Origin: an uncultured Verrucomicrobiae bacterium
GTDB lineage: Bacteria > Verrucomicrobiota > Verrucomicrobiia > Limisphaerales > AAA164-E04
Reading direction: 5' to 3'
Length of the DNA: 64,000 bases
Assembly: GCA_943788245.1 (NCBI GenBank)
Contig: CALSPN010000006.1
Span: 1-64,000 of the forward strand
Shown: positions 48,417 to 58,600 of the stretch, one piece after another
How the letters are laid out: each line of letters begins with the position of its first letter
Position numbering within the stretch: position 1 is the stretch's first letter
Translations under genes and position numbers: made by a program
Notes under the pieces: generated by a model
The model's database searches: none
What the model was told of the DNA's origin: nothing
The model's input: the letters and a program-made list of their open reading frames with translations, nothing else

Positions 48417-49595
48417 TCACGCCAGAGGACGGACTTGGATATCGTGGAGGATGTCTCCATCAAGATTGTTTACTTTGAGATGCAACCGAGAACCGTCAGC
48501 GCGGCCTTCGGTCCAGGTCGCTTGATGCAACTTGGGCCCTCCCCCAGTCAATTGACCATATGGATGCGCTTTGGTGGGAGGCATCCAACGCGATCTATGA
48601 GTGTGACCTGATAGAATGACTTGAGTTTTCCATTCAACCAAAGACTCGTGCCATGCGTTACGGCTGCGTCCACTATGCCTGTCGAAACCGGATTTGGAAT
48701 AGTCCTGCGGTCGCTCATCAATCCAACGTAATGGAATATGACAAAAAACCACGCGGTATGGGGCATCTCGAAAATCGGGCTGATGAATCACTTCGGCAAG
48801 CCATTCCGCCTGTTCTCTCCGCAGTTCATCGAAAGCGACACGACCTCGGAATGAAGGGTGGTCATCAGGCTTATCTTCGCCGGTATGGAGGCAAATGGCA
48901 GCCACCGGGCCTGATCGGAAAGCATAAAACGGTCGTCCATTCGGAGTGGCAACGACTCCAGGCATTCTGAAAGCGTGCGCCCCACGCGAATCATGATTTC
49001 CCCAGGTAATGAACAATGGACGACTGTTCGTGATATCGCAACCACCGGGATTTAGTAGAGTAGGAGTCAGTTGGTCATCACGGGTCCAATCATTGCAGGT
49101 ATCCCCATTCCAGACCAAAAAGTCAGCAGCTGGGGTCACTTCATGCAGTGCTTGAATGGATTCATTGTGAACGTGGGTGTCATTCCACATGACAAATCTT
49201 GTTTTTTTTGCTTCCGGATCAAGGATGTGGAAAGGCTTCCACGGGCTAATGGTGATTTCACCATCTTCAGCAGCAACGGTGTGCGATCTTACGCGCCCTT
49301 TTGCATTGGTTTTCAATCCCTCAAGACGCACACGCAACACATCCTTTCCCTGAGGCGTGAATCCAAAAGCATCTGCTTTGGCCAGGCCAACATGCCCGTC
49401 ATCCAACTTCCATTCCAACCAACCTCGGCTCAAGCGATTCACTCCCCAAACGGCTTCAAAGCCATCGGAACGCGCTGCCATGACACACAGAGGCGTCGTC
49501 ACAAGCGATGGCTTGATAACCGACGGATCACCCTCAGCCAGTGCTGTCCCAAGACCACCAATTGCAAAAGATCCAATGAAGTGTCTACGTTTCAT
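48417..49595 (-). CDS. Exported metallophosphoesterase
   Basis: 392 residues beginning with a Tat-like leader (MKRRHFIGSFAIGGLGTALA). After a fibronectin-like N-terminal domain the calcineurin-type phosphoesterase motifs appear in order: WNDTHVH (D-x-H), VWNGDTCND (GDxxD-like), TWGNHDSRG (GNHD), VVFCHIP and LSGHTHRS (GHxH), which bind two metal ions. Hydrolyses a phosphomonoester or diester outside the cytoplasm; substrate unknown. The open frame extends 24 codons upstream but the Tat leader fixes the start at 49595. Confidence 0.88.
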   Translation of the reverse strand: MKRRHFIGSFAIGGLGTALAEGDPSVIKPSLVTTPLCVMAARSDGFEAVWGVNRLSRGWLEWKLDDGHVGLAKADAFGFTPQGKDVLRVRLEGLKTNAKGRVRSHTVAAEDGEITISPWKPFHILDPEAKKTRFVMWNDTHVHNESIQALHEVTPAADFLVWNGDTCNDWTRDDQLTPTLLNPGGCDITNSRPLFITWGNHDSRGAHAFRMPGVVATPNGRPFYAFRSGPVAAICLHTGEDKPDDHPSFRGRVAFDELRREQAEWLAEVIHQPDFRDAPYRVVFCHIPLRWIDERPQDYSKSGFDRHSGRSRNAWHESLVEWKTQVILSGHTHRSRWMPPTKAHPYGQLTGGGPKLHQATWTEGRADGSRLHLKVNNLDGDILHDIQVRPLA

Positions 49596-49781
49596 GATTT
49601 TACAAGTTAGACAAACTTCAACAGATGAACAAGAAAGTAAATCGGAACGAGACCTCCAGATGAACACATTTTTATTTCCTGACAGAGACTAAAAAACCCC
49701 TAAATCCGTATACCATTCAGTCACAACGTTTAACAACCCTTTGACTTAACCTAAACATAAACAAAACAACAAATAATCTTC

Positions 49782-49825
49782 GTTTATTTACTTTTTGTTT
49801 ATTTTTTGTCTTGTTTTTGTTTATT
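49782..49825. repeat. Three direct GTTTATT words in an AT-rich leader
   Basis: GTTTATT occurs at 49782-49788, 49797-49803 and 49819-49825 in a very AT-rich stretch (about 49757-49835), with TAAACATAAAC in opposite sense just before. It lies between the metallophosphoesterase promoter and the small membrane gene and could be a regulator or promoter region. No known box is claimed. Confidence 0.35.
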
Positions 49826-49844
49826 CTTAATTCATATTTGGCAA

Positions 49845-50093
49845 ATGGATAAAGCGCATTCAAAGGAGAACACAGATACGTCAATGCTAAATGAAAAAGG
49901 AGCAGACCGACGACCAATGACACTAAGCAAGGTCGATACACCATTCCTGACTGCAGCATTCATGAGTTTGCTGGCAAGTGTGAGTTTGTGGTTTCTGGTC
50001 GACCAGTTGGCTGGAGTTTTTGTGGGAATATGGGTTCCGAGTATTCTTTCTTTGTGGTGCGGGATCCGTAGTCGAGTCAATGATTCAAAATGA
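49845..50093 (+). CDS. Small two-helix membrane protein
   Basis: 82 residues from ATG 49845. The first ~27 residues are polar; two hydrophobic segments follow, FLTAAFMSLLASVSLWFLV and AGVFVGIWVPSILSLW, then a short basic tail RSRV. I recognise the overall pattern of short bacterial membrane proteins but no named family. It overlaps the next small gene by 14 bases and is followed by the CIA30-FAS1 gene, so the three are probably one transcript. Confidence 0.55.
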   Translation: MDKAHSKENTDTSMLNEKGADRRPMTLSKVDTPFLTAAFMSLLASVSLWFLVDQLAGVFVGIWVPSILSLWCGIRSRVNDSK

Positions 50094-50235
50094 ACAAAAC
50101 ATTATGCTAACTTCACTAGTAATATTCGGTTTCGGTATCATCATTTCATTCATAGTGTCCCTCGGTTTGATCAACGCCAGAGACATGAGAACAAGACAGC
50201 GAGCAACCGATTTTCAGGCAGACGGCTCAAAGTAG
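50080..50235 (+). CDS. Very small membrane protein
   Basis: 51 residues from ATG 50080, with one transmembrane helix (IMLTSLVIFGFGIIISFIV) and a charged tail (NARDMRTRQRATDFQADG). The start lies inside the preceding gene in another frame, as translationally coupled small genes do. No family recognised; a partner of the upstream small membrane protein is likely from position. Confidence 0.5.
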   Translation: MIQNEQNIMLTSLVIFGFGIIISFIVSLGLINARDMRTRQRATDFQADGSK

Positions 50236-50341
50236 GCGCGGGTTGCACGGCGTAAAATAGGACAGGTTTGTCATGGTGATGATCCAGTCAAGAAATAGCC
50301 CAAATCAATTTAACCAAATCAATTCAATCAAGATCAGTAAA

Positions 50342-52057
50342 ATGAAAATAAACAAACGTATATGGGTATCATTCGCAGCACTGCTGACAGTGATCTCGAG
50401 TATCACAGCAACGGCGAAGGAAAACATGATTACAAACTTCTCTGGGAATGGGGCTGATAGTTTGAAATGGAGAATCACCGACGACAGAGTGATGGGTGGC
50501 AGATCTCAGGGTAAATTCGAGATCACCAAGCAGGACACCATGCGATTCAGCGGGAATTTGTCTTTGGAAAATAACGGTGGGTTCTCGTCAGTGAGAAGTG
50601 GCGGAGTCAGTTTCGATTTGAGTGACAGTGAAGGCTTGGCACTGAGAGTTAAGGGAGACGGCCGGAAATATCAGGTGAGATTGGGAACAGAAGCTCGATA
50701 CAGATCATGGGATGTTTCATTCAGCGCCGGATTCCAAACAAAAAAAGACACCTGGGTAAATGTGCAAATACCTTTCAGTGAGTTCAAGGCGGGATTCCGT
50801 GGTCGCTCACTGGATCAAGTCAGCTTTGATCCGTCGAAAATACGACGTTTAGGGATACTGCTCGGGGACAAAAAGCCTGGCAGATTTGAGGTAGAGATTG
50901 ATTCCATCAGCGCATACAGCGGTAAGTCATCCAACACGATCATGGACTTGGTGGCTGCAGATGGAAGATTCAAAACGCTGGCGGCTGCGGTGAATGCGGC
51001 TGGGCTGGGCGAAGTCCTGAGTGGAACCGGCCCGTTCACTGTGTTCGCTCCAACAGATGCGGCTTTTGAGAGTCTTCCGGAGGGGACTGTTGAAGCTCTT
51101 CTCACGGAAGAGGGAAAAAAAAGTCTGATTTCAATACTAAAGAACCACGTTGTTTCGGGAAGCGCTGATTTATCTTCCGCGCTGGGTGCAGGTTCGATTT
51201 CCAACCTCGAGAACAACACACTAAAAGTCGCGTTTTCGGAAGGAAGCGTCAGGGTAAACGATGCAGTCCTACAGCAGGCGGATGTGTCAACGTCCAATGG
51301 GATAGTCCACATCATTGATTCTGTCCTTATCCCAACAAAGCAGGGGCCGACATCTATCCTGGAGACAGCAAACAAAGCGGGCTCATTCAAGACGTTGCTG
51401 GCAGCTGTTGAGACAGCAGGGTTGGGAGAGTATTTGGAGTCCGGTGAATCGGTAACCATTTTTGCTCCAACAGATGCAGCGTTTGATAAGCTGCCTGCAG
51501 GAACTGTCGAGCAGCTCCTGAAACCTGAAAACAGAAAAAAACTGGAAACCATCCTCATCAACCACGCTTTGCAGGGCTCGGTGGGAGCCGGCACTGCCTT
51601 GAGCCAGGGAACAGCTGAAACGTTGGGGAATCAGACACTCACATTCAAAATTCAAGGCGGGCGTTTTGAGGTAAATGGAATAACTATCGATACAGTGGAC
51701 TTAGTCTGCTCGAATGGAATAATTCATGTGGTGGATGAAGTCATTTTGTTTGATGAAAATGAAGACAGGGCAGATTTGGAAGTAAGCGATCAATCGGTAA
51801 CCCCTCAGGCAAGCATCATAGCAGCGATCCAGCAAGGTGTGCCCCTGTATAATCAGGGCGACGCCCGAGCCTGCGCTGATGTCTACAGGGATTGCATCAA
51901 GTCGCTCGCAGTGCGCACGGATTTGAACGGTGTCATCAAGGCAAGCTTGAACCGCAGCCTGAAGATGTCCGAGAGTAAATCTGCAGATGAGAGTGCATGG
52001 ATTTATCGCTACGCGCTTGACAAGACATATTCCACACTGACCGGCCACACGTTGTAG
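50342..52057 (+). CDS. Exported CIA30 plus two FAS1 (fasciclin) domains
   Basis: About 571 residues with a signal peptide (WVSFAALLTVISSITATA). Residues ~30-190 form a CIA30 (NDUFAF1-like) jelly-roll domain: WRITDDRVMGGRSQGKFEI, NNGGFSSVRSGGVSFDLS, PFSEFKAGFRG. Two FAS1 domains follow (~195-330 and ~335-470), each with FTVFAPTDAAFESLP or its like and SNGIVHIIDSVLIP at the end. The last ~90 residues are a helical domain with YNQGDARACADVYRDCI, not recognised. FAS1 domains mediate adhesion; CIA30 domains are also found alone in bacteria. Likely a surface or periplasmic binding protein. Confidence 0.88.
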   Translation: MKINKRIWVSFAALLTVISSITATAKENMITNFSGNGADSLKWRITDDRVMGGRSQGKFEITKQDTMRFSGNLSLENNGGFSSVRSGGVSFDLSDSEGLALRVKGDGRKYQVRLGTEARYRSWDVSFSAGFQTKKDTWVNVQIPFSEFKAGFRGRSLDQVSFDPSKIRRLGILLGDKKPGRFEVEIDSISAYSGKSSNTIMDLVAADGRFKTLAAAVNAAGLGEVLSGTGPFTVFAPTDAAFESLPEGTVEALLTEEGKKSLISILKNHVVSGSADLSSALGAGSISNLENNTLKVAFSEGSVRVNDAVLQQADVSTSNGIVHIIDSVLIPTKQGPTSILETANKAGSFKTLLAAVETAGLGEYLESGESVTIFAPTDAAFDKLPAGTVEQLLKPENRKKLETILINHALQGSVGAGTALSQGTAETLGNQTLTFKIQGGRFEVNGITIDTVDLVCSNGIIHVVDEVILFDENEDRADLEVSDQSVTPQASIIAAIQQGVPLYNQGDARACADVYRDCIKSLAVRTDLNGVIKASLNRSLKMSESKSADESAWIYRYALDKTYSTLTGHTL

Positions 52058-52102
52058 GCTGAACAATTTGCCAGCTTAAGGCGGGCATGCAGGTAGCGAA
52101 TC

Positions 52103-52137
52103 AAAGATGGTTGAATCAATTGACCATCTTTTTTTCT
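52103..52137 (+). terminator. Rho-independent terminator after the FAS1 gene
   Basis: Inverted repeat AAAGATGGT (52103-52111) and ACCATCTTT (52123-52131), 11-base loop, then a run of T, 45 bases past the stop codon. Confidence 0.85.
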
Positions 52138-52520
52138 TTTATTTGGAGGCATACATGCCATCTACGATTATTCAAAAAGGGTTTGGCAACACTTATAAAA
52201 TTCAATAGACAATCATCCTTTGAATGATTCAGATAACACTTTCCTTGCTGCAACTGCTCCCTCGCAAGGACCTTTCCACTCTTACTTTCAATCATTTCGC
52301 TAATTAAAGACACTTCGGCGAAAATCAGTTATCTTTTTGTTATCGCCCTGGATCCATTGGCTGCTAAGTGAATAAATGGAAATATTCAACAACTCACGTT
52401 ATATCAATCAAGTTCATGCATGCGTGCTGGCTGAACATTACCAATGACCATGTTTGTATGAAATCAAAGAAAATCTGATGAGGTGCGAAAATCATCAGCA
52501 TGCCCGGATTGTTGAATAAA
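52138..52520. other. Intergenic region, no gene seen
   Basis: About 380 bases between the FAS1 terminator and the end of the convergent ATP10-like gene. A minus-strand 65-codon frame (52116-52313) crosses the terminator and is not credible. Nothing else recognised. Confidence 0.4.
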
Positions 52521-53057
52521 TCACTTCTCTGCTGGCAAGACTTCAAGAAGCTCCTCCCACAAAACTTCACTCCAAACCCCCTCCCCTTTCCAGATAACTG
52601 TGCCTTTAGAGTCAACCAGGAAAGCGTATATCGAAGATTCAGTTTCAATTTCCAGTGATTCTTTGAAAGGTTGTTTGTCGATGTGAAGCGTCACCGTGCG
52701 CTTTCTGGAAGAATCTTCCTTGATTCCTGAGCGCATGCCCCGATAGATAATCCAGCGCATCAAAACGTTCATGCGACTAATGGTGGGCAATTCAAAAAAA
52801 TCAAGATCATTGCGAGATGCAGCCAATGTCTCAAGATGAGGAAGCCAAGTATTGACGTCCAATTGCTGGTCCTGCTCAAAAGCAACCATCACCATATGAT
52901 AATCCTGAGACTTGAAGACGCTTGGAAACAATACTTCGTTTCCTTGCAGGCTCTTGCCTTTAACCTCCGGGAATGAAATAGTTGACTGAGAATCAGCATG
53001 CATGGTGGATACATGGGGCAAAAGAACAAGAATCCAAAGGGATCGCTGGCTTCGCAT
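52521..53057 (-). CDS. Exported thioredoxin-like protein resembling ATP10
   Basis: 178 residues from the ATG at 53057, which gives a signal peptide (SLWILVLLPHVSTMHA). The body resembles the mitochondrial ATP10/thioredoxin-like fold: FPEVKGKSLQGNEVLFPSVF, then RWIIYRGMRSGIKEDSSRKR, SSIYAFLVDSKGTVIWKGEG. No CxxC redox pair is present, so it is not a disulfide oxidoreductase. ATP10 helps F-ATPase assembly in mitochondria; for the bacterial relatives the role is unknown. The frame is open to 53126. Stands alone. Confidence 0.55.
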   Translation of the reverse strand: MRSQRSLWILVLLPHVSTMHADSQSTISFPEVKGKSLQGNEVLFPSVFKSQDYHMVMVAFEQDQQLDVNTWLPHLETLAASRNDLDFFELPTISRMNVLMRWIIYRGMRSGIKEDSSRKRTVTLHIDKQPFKESLEIETESSIYAFLVDSKGTVIWKGEGVWSEVLWEELLEVLPAEK

Positions 53058-53337
53058 CAATGAGACGATCCATGATTTAAAAAAATTGTCTGACATAAGC
53101 TGGCCACAGAATAAGCCACAATCCATATTTGAAAAGTAGGCATAAGAAAAAAGATCTACGATCGTGCCATGGGTATACTTCCGTCCGCTGCCTTCATTGC
53201 AGTCCTTCCATCAATAGAAAATGAATTAGCTGAGGGGGAACAAACAAAATGGAAACTGCGGTGTGGAATTGAAATTGAACAAGGAATAAGACAGTTTCTC
53301 TTATAATGACGGCCAAATTTATCCATGAATTGAATCC

Positions 53338-53769
53338 ATGAAAAGTTGTATCCAGATGTTAAACATGGTGCTGGTATTGGTGTTGTTTCGCAATATTCAG
53401 CCCGAGGATGCAGCCCTTAACAGCCAAACCGCCCGGAAAAGCCCCACAACCTAGAATATTATCATTGTCGGAGGCACGCCGGCTGGCATTGTGGCGGCAA
53501 AATCTGATAAGAAAGTCATCATCCTTGAGCAGTCTTCCGTACTTGACGGTGTTCTTTCTTCCGTTGTCATTCGGCTGGATGACTATTATTTGGCTTCGAA
53601 CAGTGGAGTCATCGAATCTTTTCGAGAACGGGTCCGTGAATACCACCGCAGCGAGCCGGCCAATGATCCAATGGTGAGGGCACACTTAAAAACTCCTATT
53701 GCCAGAAAAAAACAGACCGCGTCACGATACCTCATTTCCCTCAGGTGGTCAGTAACCTTTCAATGTTGA
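53338..53769 (+). pseudogene. Remnant of a secreted FAD-dependent oxidoreductase
   Basis: A signal peptide-like start (MKSCIQMLNMVLVLVLF) from ATG 53338 is followed in the same frame by a TAG at about 53452, then the FAD-binding beta-alpha-beta of the FAD_oxidored family: NIIIVGGTPAGIVAA, KKVIILEQSSVLDGVLSS and RLDDYYLASNSGVIESFRER. The helix after GTPAGI is shortened and the protein ends after ~100 residues where a full-length homologue would run to several hundred. A nonsense codon, an internal deletion and truncation together mark real decay. Confidence 0.78.
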
Positions 53770-53879
53770 CCTCATGAAAAGCATGTCAGCAATCCACCGG
53801 GAGCCAAAGGCTTCCCGCGTTCAATATTGATTGATCAACAGTATAGCCTGAGGAAATATGAGATGAGGTCGCACCCGAC

Positions 53880-55370
53880 TCAAGCAAGGCGATAAAACTC
53901 TTCCCATTCTTTCCTGGGGCTCGCTCCTTTTAGCCAGTGGTTCGCAACCGCATGATTAGTTATCTGCTTATTATGCCGATCAAATTTGAGTCGGGTGTTA
54001 AATTTTTGAGCGATCACACCCAGACAGAAGACCTGGCTCAATGGCGCGGAAACTTCAAACGGGGACAGGGTGGTTTCGAGGCCTTGGCATGCCTTCAGGA
54101 AGTTTGCGTAATGATTAGTTGTATTTCTCGGATAACTGAGCAAATCAGTCGAGAGATCGGCTGCTTTTTCTTTGGGGATGACCGACAAGGTGCTCCCATG
54201 TGAATGCCCCTTGAATATAAGATCCTTGCCGTAGATTTCCTTTCCAGCAGGTAATTCCTGTGCAGGCATCACACGTCCATTTACGGGATTGACATCGCGG
54301 TTGATCTTAATGTCACCATAACCTTCGGGAACCATTGGGTGGTTTTCTTTTCCATCATACCAAGTGACTTTTGTCGCTGGCATTTTGCCTCGGGCTGGGA
54401 ATTTAAATTCAAGTGTGGAAGCTTGCGGGAAGATCAATGGGTTATGTCCGTCAATCCTGATAGGAGTGACTTCTTCAGGTAAACCAAGATCTAGAAATTG
54501 ATGGAAGCCATCCATGATATGCGCTCCCCAATCTCCGAGGGCTCCCATACCGAAATCATACCAGCAACGCCATTGACCACGGACAAAATTCCGATGGTAA
54601 TCGTGATGTTGAGCGGTCATCAGCCAGGTATCCCAATCCAGCGTATCCGGAATCGTTTGCCCCTTTGGAAAAGCAGTCATGGATGTGTCCCATCCGTGCC
54701 AACGACGCCCTCCGTTCATGTGCGCGGTTATTTCACGCACATCCTGAATAATCCCCTTTTCCACCCATGTCTTGAACTGATAATAGTTATCCTGACAGTG
54801 CCCCTGATTGCCCATCTGTGTGACAACACCGTATTTTTTGGCACCACGCATCAAAAGCTCTGACTCCTGAAAAGTGCGCGTGAGCGGTTTTTCCACGTAA
54901 ACATGTTTCCCCATGGACATCGCAAGCATCGCGATTGGAAAATGTGAGAAGTCTGGCGTCCCAACCGTGACGGCATCGATGGAATCCCCCATCTGATCGA
55001 ACATTTCCCTAAAATCCTGAAACTTGGGAAGATCTGGAAATGCCTTGAGGCTTTTGAGTGTATGAGCCCCCCCCATATCCACATCACAAAGAGCAACAAT
55101 GTCGGCCAAACCTGTCTGGTGCATCGCACGCAGATCACTACCGCCTTGATTACCAATTCCACAGCATGCCAGTCGCACGCGTTCACTGGGAACAACTGAG
55201 CGAGCACGCACAAGTTTCCCATCCTTATCCCTGAGCTCGGACTGCCCGCGAATGACATGGCTGGGTAAGATGCTGACGGTGGCGAGCGTTGCCAAGCTGT
55301 CCTTCAAGAAATGCCGTCGTGTTTTTTTCGCTGATGCGAAACTTGCTGAGGAAGTGCTAATCTGTTTCAT
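53880..55370 (-). CDS. Tat-exported Gfo/Idh/MocA oxidoreductase
   Basis: 496 residues. The N-terminus has a twin-arginine leader (KKTRRHFLKDSLATLATVSI), then the Rossmann motif LACCGIGNQGGSDLRAM, VGTPDFSHFPIAMLAM and HVYVEKPLTRT with the catalytic-site Lys, and GALGDWGAHIMDGFHQFLDLG. Longer than the other copy in the window, with which it shares domain order but not close identity. Acts on an unknown sugar derivative in the periplasm. Not part of a visible pathway; the fluctuating neighbour upstream is the secretion-type ATPase gene, 231 bases away. Confidence 0.9.
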   Translation of the reverse strand: MKQISTSSASFASAKKTRRHFLKDSLATLATVSILPSHVIRGQSELRDKDGKLVRARSVVPSERVRLACCGIGNQGGSDLRAMHQTGLADIVALCDVDMGGAHTLKSLKAFPDLPKFQDFREMFDQMGDSIDAVTVGTPDFSHFPIAMLAMSMGKHVYVEKPLTRTFQESELLMRGAKKYGVVTQMGNQGHCQDNYYQFKTWVEKGIIQDVREITAHMNGGRRWHGWDTSMTAFPKGQTIPDTLDWDTWLMTAQHHDYHRNFVRGQWRCWYDFGMGALGDWGAHIMDGFHQFLDLGLPEEVTPIRIDGHNPLIFPQASTLEFKFPARGKMPATKVTWYDGKENHPMVPEGYGDIKINRDVNPVNGRVMPAQELPAGKEIYGKDLIFKGHSHGSTLSVIPKEKAADLSTDLLSYPRNTTNHYANFLKACQGLETTLSPFEVSAPLSQVFCLGVIAQKFNTRLKFDRHNKQITNHAVANHWLKGASPRKEWEEFYRLA

Positions 55371-55601
55371 ACTCTCAATGGCATTCACATTAATCCAAAT
55401 GTAAATCAATGGCGAGTATACATTTTGGAACCCAATGAAGACTTGAGGTTTATGGCTGAATCAGAAAATCCATTTCTCTTCTCGGAGTTCGTGGCCATTC
55501 AATTGCAAATACGTGAACCATTTTCATCCACTTTCCTGAGCGAAGTCTTTTCAGGTCCCACGTTCATGAGTTGGGAGCAATTCATGTGGAAAGCCACAGA
55601 A

Positions 55602-58600
55602 CTAGGGAGTGCAGGTATCTCCGGAGCTTTTACTGAGGCGTGGTGAACGTTTTCCGAAATGGTCTCGTACATCAGATAGCCAGGATCCATCGGGCATGGC
55701 ATAGGGGCGAAACACCTCAGTATATCCACGTCGTTCGTTGTAGAAAAGAGCCCGATGAAGTCCCAATTGACTGGCCTTGGTATGATCGATCAACGCTGCT
55801 GAATCGTTCGCACTCATCTGAAAAAGCACGCGCATCTCAAATTCCGAGAGTGCTTTTCGGTTTAGAAATCGTTGACTACTGTTGTAGGAATCCATCGTCG
55901 CTAAAACCCGAACCCCAAGGCTGGATCCTTCACGAATGATTCGATCCAATACGGCACCAGGCTTTGATTCACCTTCTTCGTCATTTGCGGAAAAACTGAA
56001 TTCATCCTCGGGCCTTAGCTTCTTGAACAACTGAAGTCCAATCACGATGAAGTATATTTCGCCATGAACGGCTCCATGCTCGGCACGCCGATCCATATGG
56101 GTTTCAAGTCGCTCCATGATGTCCTCAAGTCGCTCATCCTTCAATGACCTGACTCGATGCGGCAGCATGGCGATGACCTGATCCATCATCTCACGCTTGG
56201 CAGAATGATCTGGAAAGGCATCCAGAACAATGAACTCGGCGCGATCTGAAGATTGTTGTGCCGCAAGCGAAATCAAACTACTGATGATCATTGAAAAGGC
56301 CATCTCTTCATTCTGACCGATGATCAGAAGGTTACTGCTGCTTTGCGCACCAAAGGCAGCGCCTGTCGGACCCTTGATGGAATTGGGAGCCCCCAGCCAG
56401 GCGCAGGTCTCTTCTGGACCGCCGGAAGGTTCGATTCCCAGGGCAACGGCAAGCTCATGGTTATCCTTGATATCGGCGGGGGCGTTCCCCTCAAAGACCA
56501 CGGGACCCGTTTCCTTCGAAGCATGGTTTTGAGCCAGGGTGCTCACCTGCTGCAGATATGTGTCTCGCTCGTCGTCATTCAGCCAGACCGTCTGGAACGG
56601 ACTGTTCCCTTCCACTGCGCCGTTTCTGTTGTTGTATATTCCTTCACCGGGACGGGAGAGAAGTCTGGGTGCGGCATTGTTCTCATCCATGATCAGATAA
56701 GAATCCGCCTCATCACATTGAAGTGCAATGCGAACCGCCATCTGGGCAAAAGTAGTGCGAGCCAGGGTGTAGGCGCCCCCCAGCGTCTGCGATCCCAGAA
56801 TCACATGAATCCCGAACGCGCGCCCTTGGCGAACAATACGATCCAGCAAAACCGCTGCGTTTTGAGCCACGTGATCATCTTCGACAAAATATTCCTGAAA
56901 TTCATCAATCATCAGGAGTGTGCGAGGCAGGGGCTGTGTATCCTCAGCGGAACGATACCTCGCCAGATCCTGGACCCCTTTTTCACGGAACAAGTCTCCA
57001 CGCCGACGGAGTTCCTGATCCACTCGCTCCAACACGCTGAGGCCGAATTCACGATCGCTCTCAATCGCAACCACGCGGGCATGAGGCAGTTTATGCGCAG
57101 CATAACACTTGAATTCAACGCCTTTCTTGAAATCGATGAGATAGAACTCAACCTGATCTGGACTACACCAAAGTGAAAGATTGCTGACGATGATATGAAA
57201 TAAAGTTGACTTACCTGAACCAGTTTTCCCAGCAATGAGGGCATGCTGCTGAGTACCTTTACCGAGCGTCAGATACTGCAATTTCGAAGCACCTGTCCGC
57301 CCAATGGGAACCTTCAATGAAGCGCTGGTATCTTGAGTCCAGCATGCATCGGGCTTGGGAGTGATTTGCGAGAACGGAACCTCCACGCGATTCGAATCGA
57401 CATTGGCTTGTCCTATCTGATGGATAAGATGAACCGTGTCCTGAAATTTGACTCGATCCATCCAATTCAAATGAACGCCCGTCCATGCATGCGCTCCTAA
57501 TCGATATCCCTTCTTTTGTGATTGAATCCAAACACAGTGTTCGCGCAGATCGTGAACCACAGCGTCTTCGGACATTGCCTGACGACGGTCACGATGCAGA
57601 AGCAAGAACACCCCGCAGCGGGCACCACTTACGGCGATATTATGTAATCTACGCAAGGCAGATTCACTGAATCCCGTGGGAAAATCGGAAACGACCAGCA
57701 CATGATATTTTTCCGCGATATTGCCTGCGACTTGATTGTATTCGGCAAGGGTGTCGTATTCGTTGCGGAGATACATTTGTGTCACCTTCTCCATGTGTTC
57801 CGTCAAATCGAGCAGGCACTGCTCAATTTGATTTGGTTGGGTCCAGATACGTCGATTGATCAACTGGTCGTCATAATCGGCAAGGTGCATCAACCCTGCA
57901 AAGTTTTTACCCAGACCGACCGGATCGATCAGGGTAAACCTCATCCTCCCTGCAGGAGCGGTCAGCAGGAGTTCCAACGCGGTATGATTGATGGCCTCGA
58001 TAATATGCTCAGGAGCTGGTCCTTCTGATTCAAACAAAACCGATTCTCCCAAGGGCATCTTGAAGACCATGGGCACTTGCAAACATGTGCCTTTTGGCAA
58101 GTGCATGCTCGAATCAACAGGAACCGATGGAGCAAATTCTTTCCAATCGATTGTGATTTGAGCAAAGCAGCCAGCCGGTTCCCCTGAAAGCGGAACTTCC
58201 CATCCCTGCGTGGATGCGGTATTCCACGTCTGTTCCAACTGCTGAACGGCTTCCCGACTTGTGTTGAGGTCTGAACACCACGCAGGAATCAATCGATTCC
58301 AATCAGAAACGACGTCTCCAATTTCCTGATCAAAGCGAAGTGTGACCTCGGTTTGCAATGCCTGTTGATCCGTTTCACCTTTTTCATCCTTCTCGTGGAA
58401 AGCAAAATTTCCATCGTCCAATCCTGAGGACCTGCTCTCACTCAAGCGTTTCAGCGCAGTGGCAAGCATCGATTCATGCCGCGCCATCAAACGGTTTCGC
58501 TGGGGTAAGAGCTTGTTGAGTCCGCGTTCACATTGTTCTGTCGCCGAAACATCGGCATCAAGCCATGCGGCTTCGAGACGGCTTTCAATGGTCTGAAGAA

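Noticed and set aside
52116-52313. 65-codon minus-strand frame
   Set aside because: It crosses the terminator hairpin of the FAS1 gene and has no recognisable content.
55425-55646. 73-codon plus-strand frame at the end of the ATPase gene
   Set aside because: Partly antisense to the ATPase 3' end; no family or ribosome binding site.
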